A DNA stretch of 64,000 nt from Dyella sedimenti (GTDB taxonomy: Bacteria > Pseudomonadota > Gammaproteobacteria > Xanthomonadales > Rhodanobacteraceae). The stretch spans positions 186,001-250,000 of the forward strand of contig NZ_JAKWJO010000005.1 in the NCBI RefSeq assembly GCF_022760995.1, in the 5' to 3' direction. The notes under the pieces were generated by a model, which saw only the letters and a program-made list of their open reading frames with translations, was not told the origin of the DNA and did not search any database. The position numbers were made by a program, and so were the translations under genes. This document shows, piece by piece, positions 8,982-18,422 of the stretch (positions are counted from its first letter, which is position 1; the number at the start of each line of letters is the position of its first letter).

Positions 8982-9013
8982 GGGCCATGCCCTCGCCGGG
9001 GCATGGCCCTTTT
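8982..9013 (+). terminator. Rho-independent terminator of cstA-ybdD
   Basis: A perfect 11-bp stem (GGGCCATGCCC / GGGCATGGCCC) with a 6-nt loop is followed directly by TTTT. It begins 19 nt after the ybdD stop. Confidence 0.85.
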
Positions 9014-9096
9014 CATGGCCGCGGCGCTGGGCTTTCGGTGGCTTTCCCTTCATCATCGCGCGGCGATCATGCCCGATCCGCGCCGTATGCCAGACC

Positions 9097-9600
9097 ATGA
9101 CCGAACCCCACCTCAGCCGCCCCACCTCCGAGATCGAGGCGCAGCACAGCCTGGGCCTGCGCGTCATCGCCATCTACAAGGCGGTGAAGACCGTCTGCCT
9201 GATCCTGGTGGCCGCCTTCGCCTTCCATCTCGACCGCGAGCAGAACTTCGAGAAACTGGTGCACTGGCTGGAGCATCTGTCGCTGACCGACAGCAACGGC
9301 CTGCGCTGGCGCCTGGTGGAATTGCTGCAGCAGATGGGCCCGAGCAAGTTCGTGGCGATCGGCCTGGTGGCGCTGGCCTACGCGGCGATCTTCGCCACCG
9401 AGGGCACCGGCCTGTGGCTGCGCAAGCACTGGGCCGAATGGTTCACCGTGATCGCCACCGGCTCGCTGGTCCCGCTGGAGTTCTACGAGACGATCCACCG
9501 CTTCGGCTGGCTGAAGCTGGGCGCCCTGCTGGCCAATATCGCGATCGTGCTCTACCTGGTGCGGATCGCCATGCAGCCGCGGCCCGGAAGGCCCGCCTGA
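9097..9600 (+). CDS. DUF2127-type small membrane protein
   Basis: The 167-aa product has an N-terminal segment GLRVIAIYKAVKTVCLILVA (about 20-39) and three further hydrophobic helices. Its pattern IAIYKAVKT...FATEGTGLWLRKHWAEW fits the DUF2127 family of predicted membrane proteins of unknown function. The ATG at 9097 was chosen because the sequence similar to the family begins about 16 residues later. No clear ribosome-binding site precedes it. It follows the cstA terminator, so it is probably transcribed on its own or together with the acetyltransferase 97 nt downstream. Confidence 0.75.
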   Translation: MTEPHLSRPTSEIEAQHSLGLRVIAIYKAVKTVCLILVAAFAFHLDREQNFEKLVHWLEHLSLTDSNGLRWRLVELLQQMGPSKFVAIGLVALAYAAIFATEGTGLWLRKHWAEWFTVIATGSLVPLEFYETIHRFGWLKLGALLANIAIVLYLVRIAMQPRPGRPA

Positions 9601-9697
9601 CCGCGGGGAAACGGGCATCCCGGCCCCGAGGGCTACCATCCCGCGCCCCCTTGGGTGTAGAAACGGCAGACCCCTCTCGCAAGTCCGGTTTTCCCGC

Positions 9698-10168
9698 ATG
9701 AGCGACGCCACGTACCTGATCCGCCTCGCCGAAGACGACGACGACTTCATCCTGGGGCTGGTGCCCCGCTTCGTGGATTTCACCCTGCCCCCCTGGCGGC
9801 GGCGGCACGAATGCATCGAGGGCATCCGCAACGACCTCATGCGCCATCTCGACGAGCAGCCGGCCAACAGCTACCTGTTCGTGGCCGAGGACGACGGCGA
9901 AGCGGTGGGCTTCATTCACCTGCAGAAAACCCAGGACTACTTCACCGGGCGCAACAACTGCCATATCTCCGACCTGGCCGTGGCCGAGTCGTACGAGGGG
10001 CGCGGCGTGGGGCGAGCACTGCTGGAGCACGCCGAGGCCTGGGCCCGCGAGCATCGCTGCCAACTGGTGACGCTGGCGGTGTTCCCCGGCAACGAACGCG
10101 CCCGGGCGATCTACGAGAACGCGGGCTACGCCGCCGACCTGCTACGGCTGGCCAAGCCGGTGCGCTGA
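9698..10168 (+). CDS. GNAT-family N-acetyltransferase
   Basis: The 156-aa product is a single GNAT domain. It has ISDLAVAESYEGRGVGRALL (about 89-108), which contains the acetyl-CoA pyrophosphate-binding loop (E-GRGVGR-LL), and ends with a beta-strand/helix block, VFPGNERARAIYENAGY. It transfers an acetyl group from acetyl-CoA to an amine. The substrate cannot be predicted. The close of the fold (ENAGY) is intact. Confidence 0.88.
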   Translation: MSDATYLIRLAEDDDDFILGLVPRFVDFTLPPWRRRHECIEGIRNDLMRHLDEQPANSYLFVAEDDGEAVGFIHLQKTQDYFTGRNNCHISDLAVAESYEGRGVGRALLEHAEAWAREHRCQLVTLAVFPGNERARAIYENAGYAADLLRLAKPVR

Positions 10169-10246
10169 AGCGCGCCAAGGCAAGGAGAGCACGCGCGCCC
10201 ATGAGAGGCATCGCGGCGCACGACGGCGCCGCGATGCCGGCGGGCG

Positions 10247-11011
10247 TCAGTTCTTCAACGCCGCGGCCGCTTCCTCGGCCTGCTCGCGCTGGCTCAGGCG
10301 CTGCGACACGCGGTCGATGTTGCTGAGCGAGAGCAGGTGCGCATAGATCCAGCCGAGCACGCCTTCGCGCAGGAACTCGTGCGTGGTCTTCTCATCCAGC
10401 TGGCGCAGCTTTTCCTCGCTGACCACGAACAGGCCGTTGAGGTTGATGGACTTGCCGTCCTTCTCCAGGCGGATGTTGCGCGGCTCGAGCAGGTCGTGCT
10501 TGCGCAGCTGCTCCATGAACCACTGCGTGCGCGCCACGTGCTGCTGGAACTCGCCGAGGAACTTCACCGCGTTGGTGAGCAGTTCGGTGTCGCTGCCGTC
10601 CTCCTTGAACAGGCGATCGCCCTCGCTGGTGCCGAAGCCTTCGTAGGCCTCGTCCAGGAACACGGTGAAGTCGTCGCCTTCCGTGCCGGCCGGCTTCTCG
10701 GCCAGCACGAACGGATAGCGGCGCACGAAGGCCGGGATGTAGGCGTTCGCCTCCCAGCGGCCATCGGCGTCGATGAACAGGTTCTCGTTCTGGCGCAGGC
10801 CCAGCAGCGCCATCGGGCCGGCGTCCTCGGGCGTCACACCGCCGAACAGGATCGGCAGGTCGCGCGCCGCGGCGGGAAATTCCACGCCGGTCAGCGGCAC
10901 CGAATGCACCGTGCCGGCGAACTTCAGGTTCGGGATCGGCTTGATGCGCAGGTCTTTGTGTTGCGTGCGGTTGAGCGGCACAGGGCGCTCGTAGAAAAGA
11001 ACTTCAGCCAC
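10247..11011 (-). CDS. SapC-family protein
   Basis: The 254-aa soluble protein begins MAEVLFYERPVPLNRTQHKD. The GTG at 11011 is supported by GGAGAGG 8 nt upstream. SapC-family landmarks are VHSVPLTGVEFPAAARDLPI, LGLRQNENLFIDADGRW and AYIPAFVRRYPFVL. The family takes its name from a Campylobacter surface-layer locus. In Gram-negative bacteria it often lies next to TonB receptors or tryptophan halogenases, and its biochemical role is unknown. Neither neighbour is present here. It is transcribed away from the HNH gene. Confidence 0.85.
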   Translation of the reverse strand: MAEVLFYERPVPLNRTQHKDLRIKPIPNLKFAGTVHSVPLTGVEFPAAARDLPILFGGVTPEDAGPMALLGLRQNENLFIDADGRWEANAYIPAFVRRYPFVLAEKPAGTEGDDFTVFLDEAYEGFGTSEGDRLFKEDGSDTELLTNAVKFLGEFQQHVARTQWFMEQLRKHDLLEPRNIRLEKDGKSINLNGLFVVSEEKLRQLDEKTTHEFLREGVLGWIYAHLLSLSNIDRVSQRLSQREQAEEAAAALKN

Positions 11012-11096
11012 GTTTACTACCTCTCCCTTGCCGTGCCGGGGTCGCCACCCAAGCTCCCCCTCCCAAACCCGGCCTTGGGTCAACAGATGAACGGAC

Positions 11097-11124
11097 ACTA
11101 TATCAGCGCAATATGTCAGGCGAA
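11097..11124 (-). promoter_or_regulatory. Possible sapC promoter
   Basis: On the minus strand, TTCGCC (11119-11124) is followed after 16 nt by TATAGT (11097-11102), about 86 nt upstream of the sapC start. The -10 is good and the -35 is weak. The local A/T content is clearly higher than in the surroundings. Confidence 0.35.
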
Positions 11125-11265
11125 CACCCTCGCTCAGGCCAGGTTCTTCCTGACGCGACAACCATTTGCGTGTGTTCTGTCATCGAATTGGTCTATGCTG
11201 GACCGGTTACGAGCATCGTTGCAGCGCCCGAACGTTCATTCCCCTGGGTTGAAGGACGGTTTTGC

Positions 11266-11868
11266 ATGCTGATGGAAGTACCTGGCCGCGTCGTCGACCT
11301 GCACTCGACCCGCGTGCTTTCGCTGGACGCCGCCGGCCGCATTCTGGACTGGATCAGCTGGCAGGAGGCGGTTTGCCTCTACGTACGCGACGCGGTGGCG
11401 TGGACCCTGGGCGATCCCTGCCTCACCGTACACGGCGGCCATAACCGCGCCAGCGGCCGGCAGAGCCGGCTGTCGCTGCATCCGATCATCGCCAGCACCG
11501 GGCACTGCCGCGACCACGCCATCGACCCGGCCCCCGCCCTCACCAATACCGCCCTGTTCGCCCGCGACCGCTACCTGTGCCTGTACTGCGGCGAGCGCTT
11601 CAGCCGCGGCGAACTGACCCGCGACCACGTGCTGCCCATCTCCAAGCACGGCAAGGACACCTGGGAGAACGTGGTCAGCGCCTGCCTGGCCTGCAACCTG
11701 AGGAAGGCCAACCGCACCCCGCAGCAGGCCAACATGCCGCTGCTGGCGGTGCCCTACCGCCCGAGCTGGGTGGAACACCTGATCCTGTCCAACCGCAATA
11801 TCCTGGCCGACCAGATGGAGTTCCTGGTCAGCCACCTGCCGCGGGACCGGCGGGCCCAGATGGCCTGA
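11266..11868 (+). CDS. HNH endonuclease family protein
   Basis: The 200-aa protein contains an HNH module: CLYCG (105-109), the catalytic-type [19 protein letters not shown] (about 119-137) and [14 protein letters not shown] (139-152). The two CxxC pairs should bind structural zinc. The ~100 residues before it ([20 protein letters not shown]) match the N-terminal part usually found in this stand-alone proteobacterial HNH type. The ATG at 11266 was chosen because the conserved region starts there. No mobile-element or restriction-modification partner is adjacent. The cellular target is unknown. Confidence 0.85.
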   Translation: MLMEVPGRVVDLHSTRVLSLDAAGRILDWISWQEAVCLYVRDAVAWTLGDPCLTVHGGHNRASGRQSRLSLHPIIASTGHCRDHAIDPAPALTNTALFARDRYLCLYCGERFSRGELTRDHVLPISKHGKDTWENVVSACLACNLRKANRTPQQANMPLLAVPYRPSWVEHLILSNRNILADQMEFLVSHLPRDRRAQMA

Positions 11869-11948
11869 GGGCCTGTTTGCGCCCGGCGTCCGCAGGATGC
11901 CACGACGAGGCCCTTGCCCCGCCCTCCCGCTGGGCCAACAATAGGCCG

Positions 11949-13844
11949 ATGAGCGACCTGTCCCGATTCCCCCACCTGGCAAACATCGAGTCACCGGCCG
12001 ACCTGCGCCGGATCCCTGACGAGGAACTGCCCGCCGTCGCCGACGAGCTGCGCCAGTACCTGATCGAAGCCGTGGCCAGTTCCGGCGGCCATTTCGGCGC
12101 GGGCCTGGGCGTGGTGGAACTGACCGTGGCCCTGCATCACGTGTTCGACACGCCCAACGACCGCCTGGTATGGGACGTGGGCCACCAGTGCTACCCGCAC
12201 AAGATCCTCACCGGCCGCCGCGACCGCATCACCACGATCAAGAAGAAGGACGGCCTGGCGCCCTTCCCGCGCCGCGAGGAAAGCGAGTACGACACCTTCG
12301 GCGTCGGCCACTCCTCCACCTCGATCTCGGCCGCGCTGGGCATGGCCATCGCGGCCCAGCGCCGGGGCGACACGCGCAAGTTCGTGGCCATCATCGGCGA
12401 CGGCGCGATGACCGCCGGCATGGCGTTCGAGGCGCTCAACCACGGCGGCGACGTGGAGCCTAACCTGCTGGTGGTGTTCAACGACAACGGCATGTCGATC
12501 AGCGAGAACGTCGGTGCGCTGACCAAGATGGCCGGCCGCGCCATGTCCAGCCGCACGCTCAACCAGTGGCGCGAACGCGCCAAGCGCGCGATCCCCAGGC
12601 AGTCCTACTTCGGCCGCTTCTTCAAGCGCTGGGAGGAGCACGCCAAGGGCATGTTCGTGCCGCCGAGCACGCTGTTCGAGGAGCTGGGCTTCCACTACAC
12701 CGGCCCGATCGACGGCCACAACGTGCCCCAATTGCTGGCCGCGCTGCGCACGGTGAAGGGCCTGCCCGGCCCGCAACTCCTGCACGTCATCACCACCAAG
12801 GGCAAGGGCTACGCGCCCGCCGAGCAGGCGCAGATCGACTACCACGCGGTGGGCCCGTTCGACCCGCAAGCCGGCCTGGTGAAGAAGGCCGGCCCGTCCA
12901 AGCCCACCTATACCGACATCTTCAGCGACTGGCTGTGCGACATGGCCGCCGCCGACGAGCGCCTGCTGGGCATCACCCCGGCGATGCGCGAGGGTTCCGG
13001 CCTGGTGCGCTTCTCCAAGGAATACCCGCAGCGCTACTTCGACGTCGCCATCGCCGAGCAGCACGCGGTGACCCTGGCCGCCGGCATGGCCTGCGAGGGC
13101 GCCAAGCCGGTGGTGGCGATCTACTCCACCTTCCTGCAGCGCGCCTACGACCAGGCCATCCACGACGTCTCGCTGCAGAACCTGGACGTCACCTTCGCCA
13201 TCGACCGCGCCGGCGTGGTCGGCCCGGACGGCGCCACCCACTCGGGCAGCTTCGACCTGACCTACCTGCGCTGCCTGCCTAACATGGTGATCATGGCGCC
13301 GGCGGACGAGAACGAGTGCCGCCAGATGCTCACCACCGGCTTCCAGCATCCGGGACCGGCGGCCATCCGCTACCCGCGCGGCAACGGCCCGGGCGTGCCA
13401 CTGCAGCAGGAGCTGGAAACCCTGCCGATCGGCAAGGCCGAGCTGCGCCGCCGCGGGCATGGCCTGGCCCTGCTCAGCTTCGGCGCCATGCTGGCCCCGG
13501 CCGCCGAGATCGCCGCCGAACTGGACGCCACCCTGGTCAACATGCGCTTCGTCAAGCCGCTGGACGAGGCGATGATCCTGGAACTGGCCCGCACCCACGA
13601 CGCCTTCGTCACGCTGGAGGACAACGCCGTCGCCGGCGGCGCCGGCAGCGGCGTGGCCGAGTGCCTGGCCGCGCATGGCGTCACCAAGCCGATCCTGCAT
13701 TTGGGCCTGCCCGATGCCTACCTGGAGCACGGCAGCCGCGAGGAAGTGCTGACCATGGCCGGCCTCGACCTGCCCAGCATCCGCCGAGCCATCCGCACGC
13801 GCTTCCCGCAGGTCACCGCCGTGGTGGCCGCCATCACCGGCTGA
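11949..13844 (+). CDS. dxs: 1-deoxy-D-xylulose-5-phosphate synthase
   Basis: The 631-aa product is a full-length DXS. It condenses pyruvate and glyceraldehyde-3-phosphate using thiamine diphosphate, the first step of the MEP isoprenoid pathway. Visible motifs are [20 protein letters not shown] (near residue 40), the ThDP/Mg site [18 protein letters not shown]...NDN, the catalytic-loop region [17 protein letters not shown], and a transketolase C-terminal domain. It starts 81 nt after the HNH stop. A 6-bp GC hairpin at 13852-13868 follows it, without a T-run. Confidence 0.97.
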   Translation: MSDLSRFPHLANIESPADLRRIPDEELPAVADELRQYLIEAVASSGGHFGAGLGVVELTVALHHVFDTPNDRLVWDVGHQCYPHKILTGRRDRITTIKKKDGLAPFPRREESEYDTFGVGHSSTSISAALGMAIAAQRRGDTRKFVAIIGDGAMTAGMAFEALNHGGDVEPNLLVVFNDNGMSISENVGALTKMAGRAMSSRTLNQWRERAKRAIPRQSYFGRFFKRWEEHAKGMFVPPSTLFEELGFHYTGPIDGHNVPQLLAALRTVKGLPGPQLLHVITTKGKGYAPAEQAQIDYHAVGPFDPQAGLVKKAGPSKPTYTDIFSDWLCDMAAADERLLGITPAMREGSGLVRFSKEYPQRYFDVAIAEQHAVTLAAGMACEGAKPVVAIYSTFLQRAYDQAIHDVSLQNLDVTFAIDRAGVVGPDGATHSGSFDLTYLRCLPNMVIMAPADENECRQMLTTGFQHPGPAAIRYPRGNGPGVPLQQELETLPIGKAELRRRGHGLALLSFGAMLAPAAEIAAELDATLVNMRFVKPLDEAMILELARTHDAFVTLEDNAVAGGAGSGVAECLAAHGVTKPILHLGLPDAYLEHGSREEVLTMAGLDLPSIRRAIRTRFPQVTAVVAAITG

Positions 13845-14163
13845 GCGACACGCGGCGCTGCGCGCCGCTTCCATCCCAAAACCCGCCACCGCGCGCCGTT
13901 CCATGAACGGACGCGCGGGCATGCCGCGCGCCTCTCGCGGCCGTCCCGACTCCAGAACCCGCATCCAGGCGGCCTGGCGGGGTCTTGAGAATTTCTTTAG
14001 CTCTCCATCAGGACGCCCGGTCCACGGTCGTCCCAGGATGCGCCAGCCCGGGGCGGCGCCGGCATCGTGAGGTACGCGCGCCCCGGGTGGACGCGACGAA
14101 ACCGCCCGGCGGCATCCCCCTGGATGCACCGGCGGTTCGCCATCACCACAGGGGAAAACCATC
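13845..14163. other. Gap between dxs and the autotransporter gene
   Basis: This 319-nt gap holds a short GC hairpin (GCGGCG / CGCCGC, 13852-13868) just after dxs. The ribosome-binding site GGGGA is at its right end, 8 nt before the autotransporter ATG. No gene or convincing promoter was found. A relatively A/T-rich patch around 13988-14003 (GAATTTCTTTAGC) is the likeliest promoter area. Confidence 0.5.
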
Positions 14164-17100
14164 ATGACGAACCGCATCCATCACCAGGCGGCCGCGCACC
14201 TGCCGCTGCCTCCACGCCGCCGGCCTGCCATGCGCCGCACCCAGCTCGCGGCCGCCTTGCTGGCGACGCTGGCATGGGGCGGCAGCGCGGCCGCACAGGA
14301 CATCATCGACAACGACCAGACCGTGACCGTCGACGGCAAGGGCGGCGGCAGCCAGGCCTCGCCATGGAACGTGTCCGGTACCGGCGGGCTGTGGGTCGGC
14401 GTGGATGGACGCGGCGAACTCCGCGTGCAGAACGGCGGGCAGGTCAACGTCACCGGCAAAAGCGGCCTCCTGCTCGGCGTGGACGGTAGCGGCGCGGGCT
14501 ATGTCTACGTGGACGGTGCCGGCTCCACGCTGACCACGACGAGTACCCAGATCGGCGGCATCTCCGCTGGCGCCACGGGCTACCTCAGCGTCACCAACGG
14601 CGGCGCCCTCATCGCGCAGAACCGCCTGACACTCGGTGCCGATCTCAACGGTCCGGGCACGCTGGACGTCTCCGGCACCGGCGCCAGCGTGACCACGAAG
14701 ACGCTATCGGTCGGCTGGCTGCTCGGCCCGGGCACGCTCAACGTCAAGGACGGCGCCTCGCTCGCCAGCCAGGACAGCTACATCGGCGGCTCGCCCGACA
14801 ACGCCCAAACCGGCCCAGGCACCGGCAGCGTGACCATCTCCGGCATGGGCGCGACGTGGAGGAACGCCGGCAACCTGACGCTGGGCTATGCGTCATTCAG
14901 TCCCACCTATGCGGCGGCGCTCGGCGTGCGCAACCTCAGCCAGGGCACGCTGACCGTCGCGGACGGCGGCACGGTGTCCGTCGGCGGCGTGCTGTCGCTG
15001 GGCGGCGGCATCGGTTTCACCGCGGCCGGGGTGCCGACCGCCCAGTCGACCGTGAACCTGGACAGCGGCGGCACGCTGGAAGTGGGCGGCGCCCAGGGCA
15101 TCAAGTACGTCGGCGGCAGCTATGCCTTCAACATCGACGGCGGCACGCTGCGCGTGGTCGGCACCGACCTTACGACGGGCATCGACGCCACGCTCTCCCA
15201 CGACGCCACGCTGGATACCAACGGCCTGAACGCCGCGTGGAACGGCACGCTGGGCGGCACCGGCGCGCTCGTCAAGACCGGCACGGGCTCGCTGATCCTG
15301 TCCGGCAGCAACACCTACACCGGCGGCACCCGCGTGCAGGGCGGTACGCTGGTCGCCGGCACCGCCACGGCATTCGTGCAGCATGCCGTCTACGCCACCG
15401 GCGGCAGCGGCACGCTGGACCTGGGCGGCTACGACCTCGCCGTCTCCTCGCTCTCGGGCGATGGCGGCGGCATCGCCCTGGGCGGCGCCACGCTGACGGT
15501 CGACCAGGCGGCCACGACGACGTATGCCGGCACGCTGACCGGCAGCGGCCGCCTGGTCAAGACCGGCGCCGGCACACTCGTGCTGAATGGCGCCAACACC
15601 TATGCCGGCGGCACCGACATCGAGGCGGGCACGCTGCAAGGCACCGCCGCCGGCCTGCAAGGCAACATCGTCGACAAGGCCGACCTGGTTTTCGACCAGC
15701 CGGACGAAGGCGTGTTCGCCGGCACGCTGTCCGGCAACGGCACCATGGAAAAGACCGGCCAGGGCAAGCTCGTCTTTAATGGCGACGGCAACGGCTTCAC
15801 CGGCGTCACGGCGATCCACCAGGGCACCCTGGTGGTGGGCGATGCCGACCATGCCAACGTGGTGCTCAACGGCAACTACATCGTCGATGCCAGCGCCACC
15901 CTCGGCGGCTACGGCACCATCGGCAACCTGGACCTGAGTGGCACGCTGTCACCGGGCAACTCGATCGGCACGCTGAAGGTGGCCGGCAACGCCATCCTGC
16001 GCCCCGGCTCGGTCTACCTGGCGCAGACCGACGCCGCCGGCAACACCGACTCGCTCATCGTCGGCGGCAAGCTGACCATCGAGGCCGGCAGCAGCCTGAA
16101 GATCCAGACCGAGAACGGCCATTGGAACCCCAACGCCGACTACCAGCTGCTGCAGGCCAGCGGCGGCGTGGAGGGCCAGTTCGGCCATGTCTCCGTGGAT
16201 TCCGCCTTCCTCAACGCGCAGGTGACCTACACCGGCGACGGCTTCGCCGTATCGCTGCAACGCAACGCCCTGGACTTCGCCAGCGTCGCGCTGACGCCGA
16301 ACCAGCGCGCCATCGCCGGTGCCCTGCAACCGCAGGATGCGGACAATCCGCTGTACAAGGCCGTGGTGATGCTCGACGCGCACACCGCCGCGAATGCGCT
16401 CGACCAGCTGTCCGGCGAGATCCATGCCGACGCGCGCGGCGAACTGCTGCTGCAATCGGGCGACCTGCGCGACGCCATCTGGATGCGCACGCCGGCTCAA
16501 GCCGGCGGCTTCTGGGTACAGGGCATCGGCGTGAAGGACCATTTCGTGCAGGAGGCCAACGCAGACCGCCTGCAAGGCCACCGCGAAGGCATGCTGATCG
16601 GCGCCGATGCCCGGCTCGGCGACGACGGCTACCTCGGCGCGGCCGGCGGCTATACCGACAGCACGCAGACGATCGCGGCGAGCCGCTCGTCCACGGACGG
16701 CAAGACCGCCAGCCTCGGCATCTACGGCGGCGTCCAGCTCGGCCGCTTCGCCCTCGACGCGGGCGCCGGCTATGCCAACCACCGCCTCGACAGCCATCGC
16801 TTCGTCAACTTCGCCGACATCGCGGAGCAGTTGGGCGGCGACTACCGCGCTCACACCATGCAGTTCTTCGCGCGCGGCAGCGTCGCGCTGACCGGCATCC
16901 TCAGCGGCTTCCTCGAAGCCGCGCATGTGCAGGTCAAGGCCAATGGCTTCCACGAACAGGGCGGCGACGCGGCGCTGGCCGTGGCCGGCGGCACCGAGCG
17001 GGCCACCTATGCCACGCCCGGCCTGCGGCTGGACCTGCCGGCCGGTGATGGCGTGCGCGTCTTTGGCAGCCTTGGCCTGCGCCACCGCTTCGGCGGCGGC

Positions 17101-17307
17101 GCAAGAACGGAGGCCACTGCCACGCTGGACGGCAGCGACGCCTTTGTCGTGCAAGGCCCGCAGATCGGCCGCAACACCGTGCTGACCCACCTGGGCGTGG
17201 ACTGGCGGCTGGGACGCATCGGCGCCTTGTCGCTGGCCTACACCGGCCTCAATGGCGGTGGTGAAGGGAACAACGGCCTGAACCTTACCTATTCGGCGAA
17301 ATTCTGA
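14164..17307 (+). CDS. Type Va autotransporter with PATR passenger repeats
   Basis: The 1047-aa product has a signal peptide with a charged extension (MTNRIHHQAA..., hydrophobic core near residues 27-40, AAA-type cleavage about residue 44). A glycine-rich beta-helix passenger follows. It includes three autotransporter-associated repeats: LVKTGTGSLILSGSNTYTGG (about 369), LVKTGAGTLVLNGANTYAGG (about 463) and MEKTGQGKLVFNG (about 527). The C-terminal beta-barrel (about 770-1047) ends in Phe (LTYSAKF), as barrel-assembly substrates do. GGGGA 8 nt upstream supports the first ATG; an ATG at residue 23 is the alternative. No protease, lipase or adhesin motif is visible in the passenger, so its surface role is unknown. 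Confidence 0.92.
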   Translation: MTNRIHHQAAAHLPLPPRRRPAMRRTQLAAALLATLAWGGSAAAQDIIDNDQTVTVDGKGGGSQASPWNVSGTGGLWVGVDGRGELRVQNGGQVNVTGKSGLLLGVDGSGAGYVYVDGAGSTLTTTSTQIGGISAGATGYLSVTNGGALIAQNRLTLGADLNGPGTLDVSGTGASVTTKTLSVGWLLGPGTLNVKDGASLASQDSYIGGSPDNAQTGPGTGSVTISGMGATWRNAGNLTLGYASFSPTYAAALGVRNLSQGTLTVADGGTVSVGGVLSLGGGIGFTAAGVPTAQSTVNLDSGGTLEVGGAQGIKYVGGSYAFNIDGGTLRVVGTDLTTGIDATLSHDATLDTNGLNAAWNGTLGGTGALVKTGTGSLILSGSNTYTGGTRVQGGTLVAGTATAFVQHAVYATGGSGTLDLGGYDLAVSSLSGDGGGIALGGATLTVDQAATTTYAGTLTGSGRLVKTGAGTLVLNGANTYAGGTDIEAGTLQGTAAGLQGNIVDKADLVFDQPDEGVFAGTLSGNGTMEKTGQGKLVFNGDGNGFTGVTAIHQGTLVVGDADHANVVLNGNYIVDASATLGGYGTIGNLDLSGTLSPGNSIGTLKVAGNAILRPGSVYLAQTDAAGNTDSLIVGGKLTIEAGSSLKIQTENGHWNPNADYQLLQASGGVEGQFGHVSVDSAFLNAQVTYTGDGFAVSLQRNALDFASVALTPNQRAIAGALQPQDADNPLYKAVVMLDAHTAANALDQLSGEIHADARGELLLQSGDLRDAIWMRTPAQAGGFWVQGIGVKDHFVQEANADRLQGHREGMLIGADARLGDDGYLGAAGGYTDSTQTIAASRSSTDGKTASLGIYGGVQLGRFALDAGAGYANHRLDSHRFVNFADIAEQLGGDYRAHTMQFFARGSVALTGILSGFLEAAHVQVKANGFHEQGGDAALAVAGGTERATYATPGLRLDLPAGDGVRVFGSLGLRHRFGGGARTEATATLDGSDAFVVQGPQIGRNTVLTHLGVDWRLGRIGALSLAYTGLNGGGEGNNGLNLTYSAKF

Positions 17308-17326
17308 ATATCGCCGCCCGCGACGC

Positions 17327-17355
17327 GCCCCACCCCGCGACCGCAGGGGTGGGGC
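17327..17355 (+). terminator. Hairpin after the autotransporter gene
   Basis: A perfect 10-bp GC stem (GCCCCACCCC / GGGGTGGGGC) with a 9-nt loop starts about 20 nt after the stop. It has no T-run and is probably a Rho-assisted terminator or barrier between converging genes. Confidence 0.5.
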
Positions 17356-17457
17356 AAGACCAGGCATGCGGCTGGCTCCGCTGCCCGCAACCGGACCTAT
17401 CCTTTCAGTTCCTCCGCGCAAGGGGGGCTGTGGAGAGTTGCCGTGGTGAGCAGGCGC

Positions 17458-18282
17458 TCAGGATGCCCGCCACGCGCCGCCGCTGATCCGGTCGCGCCCT
17501 TCCAGGTCCTGCGCGGTGAAGACTTCGCCGTAGCCGGCCGCCTCCAGCAGGGCGCGCACGGCGGCCCCCTGGTTCCAGCCATGCTCCATCATCAGCCATC
17601 CGCCCGGATGCAGGTGGGCGCGCGCATCGGCCACGATGCGGCGGATGTCGTCCAGGCCGTCGGCGCCCGAGGCCAGCGCGCTGGTCGGCTCGAAGCGCAA
17701 GTCGCCCTGGCCCAGGTGCGGATCGCCGGCCTCGATATAAGGCGGGTTGGACACGATCGCATCGAAGCGCTCGCCTGGCAGCGGGGCCAGCCAGTCGCCC
17801 GGGACGAAGCGGACATTGCCGATGCCCAGCCGCGCCGCGTTGCGCCGCGCCACCGCCAAGGCCGCCTCGCTCGCGTCCGTGGCCACCACCTGGGCTTGCG
17901 GGCGCTCATGCGCGATGGAAAGCGCGATGGCGCCGCTGCCGGTGCCCAGGTCCGCCACCCGGGCCTGGGCCGGCAGGCGCGCCAGGGCCAGCTCGACCAG
18001 CAGTTCGGTTTCCGGGCGCGGGATCAGCGTGGCGGGCGTCACTTCCAGTTCCAGCGACCAGAAACCGCGATGGCCGACGAGATAGGCCACCGGCTCGCCA
18101 TCGCGCCGCCGCCGCACCAGCGCATCGAACGCGGCGGCCTGGGCATCGTCCAGCGCATCGTCGGCATGGGCGATCAGCCAGCTGCGCGGCTTGCCCAGCA
18201 CGTGCACCAGCAGCAGTTCCGCCTCCAGGCGGTCGCCCAGCGCATGGGCGGCGCCGGCAAGCGCCTGGCGGACGTCGGTCAC
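17458..18282 (-). CDS. prmC: Release factor glutamine methyltransferase PrmC (HemK)
   Basis: The 274-aa product has the SAM-binding motif [16 protein letters not shown], the catalytic NPPY motif ([12 protein letters not shown]) and the upstream [14 protein letters not shown]. PrmC methylates the Gln of the GGQ motif in release factors RF1 and RF2. The start is a GTG opening [15 protein letters not shown]. No ATG gives a sensible N-terminus and the ribosome-binding site is weak. The prfA partner is not adjacent. It converges with the autotransporter gene. Confidence 0.95.
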   Translation of the reverse strand: MTDVRQALAGAAHALGDRLEAELLLVHVLGKPRSWLIAHADDALDDAQAAAFDALVRRRRDGEPVAYLVGHRGFWSLELEVTPATLIPRPETELLVELALARLPAQARVADLGTGSGAIALSIAHERPQAQVVATDASEAALAVARRNAARLGIGNVRFVPGDWLAPLPGERFDAIVSNPPYIEAGDPHLGQGDLRFEPTSALASGADGLDDIRRIVADARAHLHPGGWLMMEHGWNQGAAVRALLEAAGYGEVFTAQDLEGRDRISGGAWRAS

Positions 18283-18381
18283 TTGCCGGCCTGCACGGGC
18301 GGAACGATGCGAAACGGAGGCATGTGCAAATCCGGAAGAAAGATGCCGATAGTGTAGGCAAGCCCAGCGCCTTGCGCTCCC

Positions 18382-18415
18382 GCTCGTCATTCCGGTGCAG
18401 GCCGGAATGACGAGC
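18382..18415. repeat. REP-like palindrome, 14-bp stem
   Basis: A perfect stem, GCTCGTCATTCCGG / CCGGAATGACGAGC, encloses TGCAGG. It lies 7 nt past the stop of the flavoprotein gene and upstream of prmC. The core GTCATTCCGG...CCGGAATGAC recurs at 53366-53403. Confidence 0.75.
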
Positions 18416-18422
18416 AGGCTTC

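Noticed and set aside
8982-9013. Possible riboswitch or small RNA after ybdD
   Set aside because: The structure is a simple stem with a T-run, fully explained as a terminator.
11266-11868. HNH protein as homing endonuclease or restriction enzyme
   Set aside because: No intron, intein, methylase or phage gene nearby. The stand-alone architecture is common in proteobacterial chromosomes.
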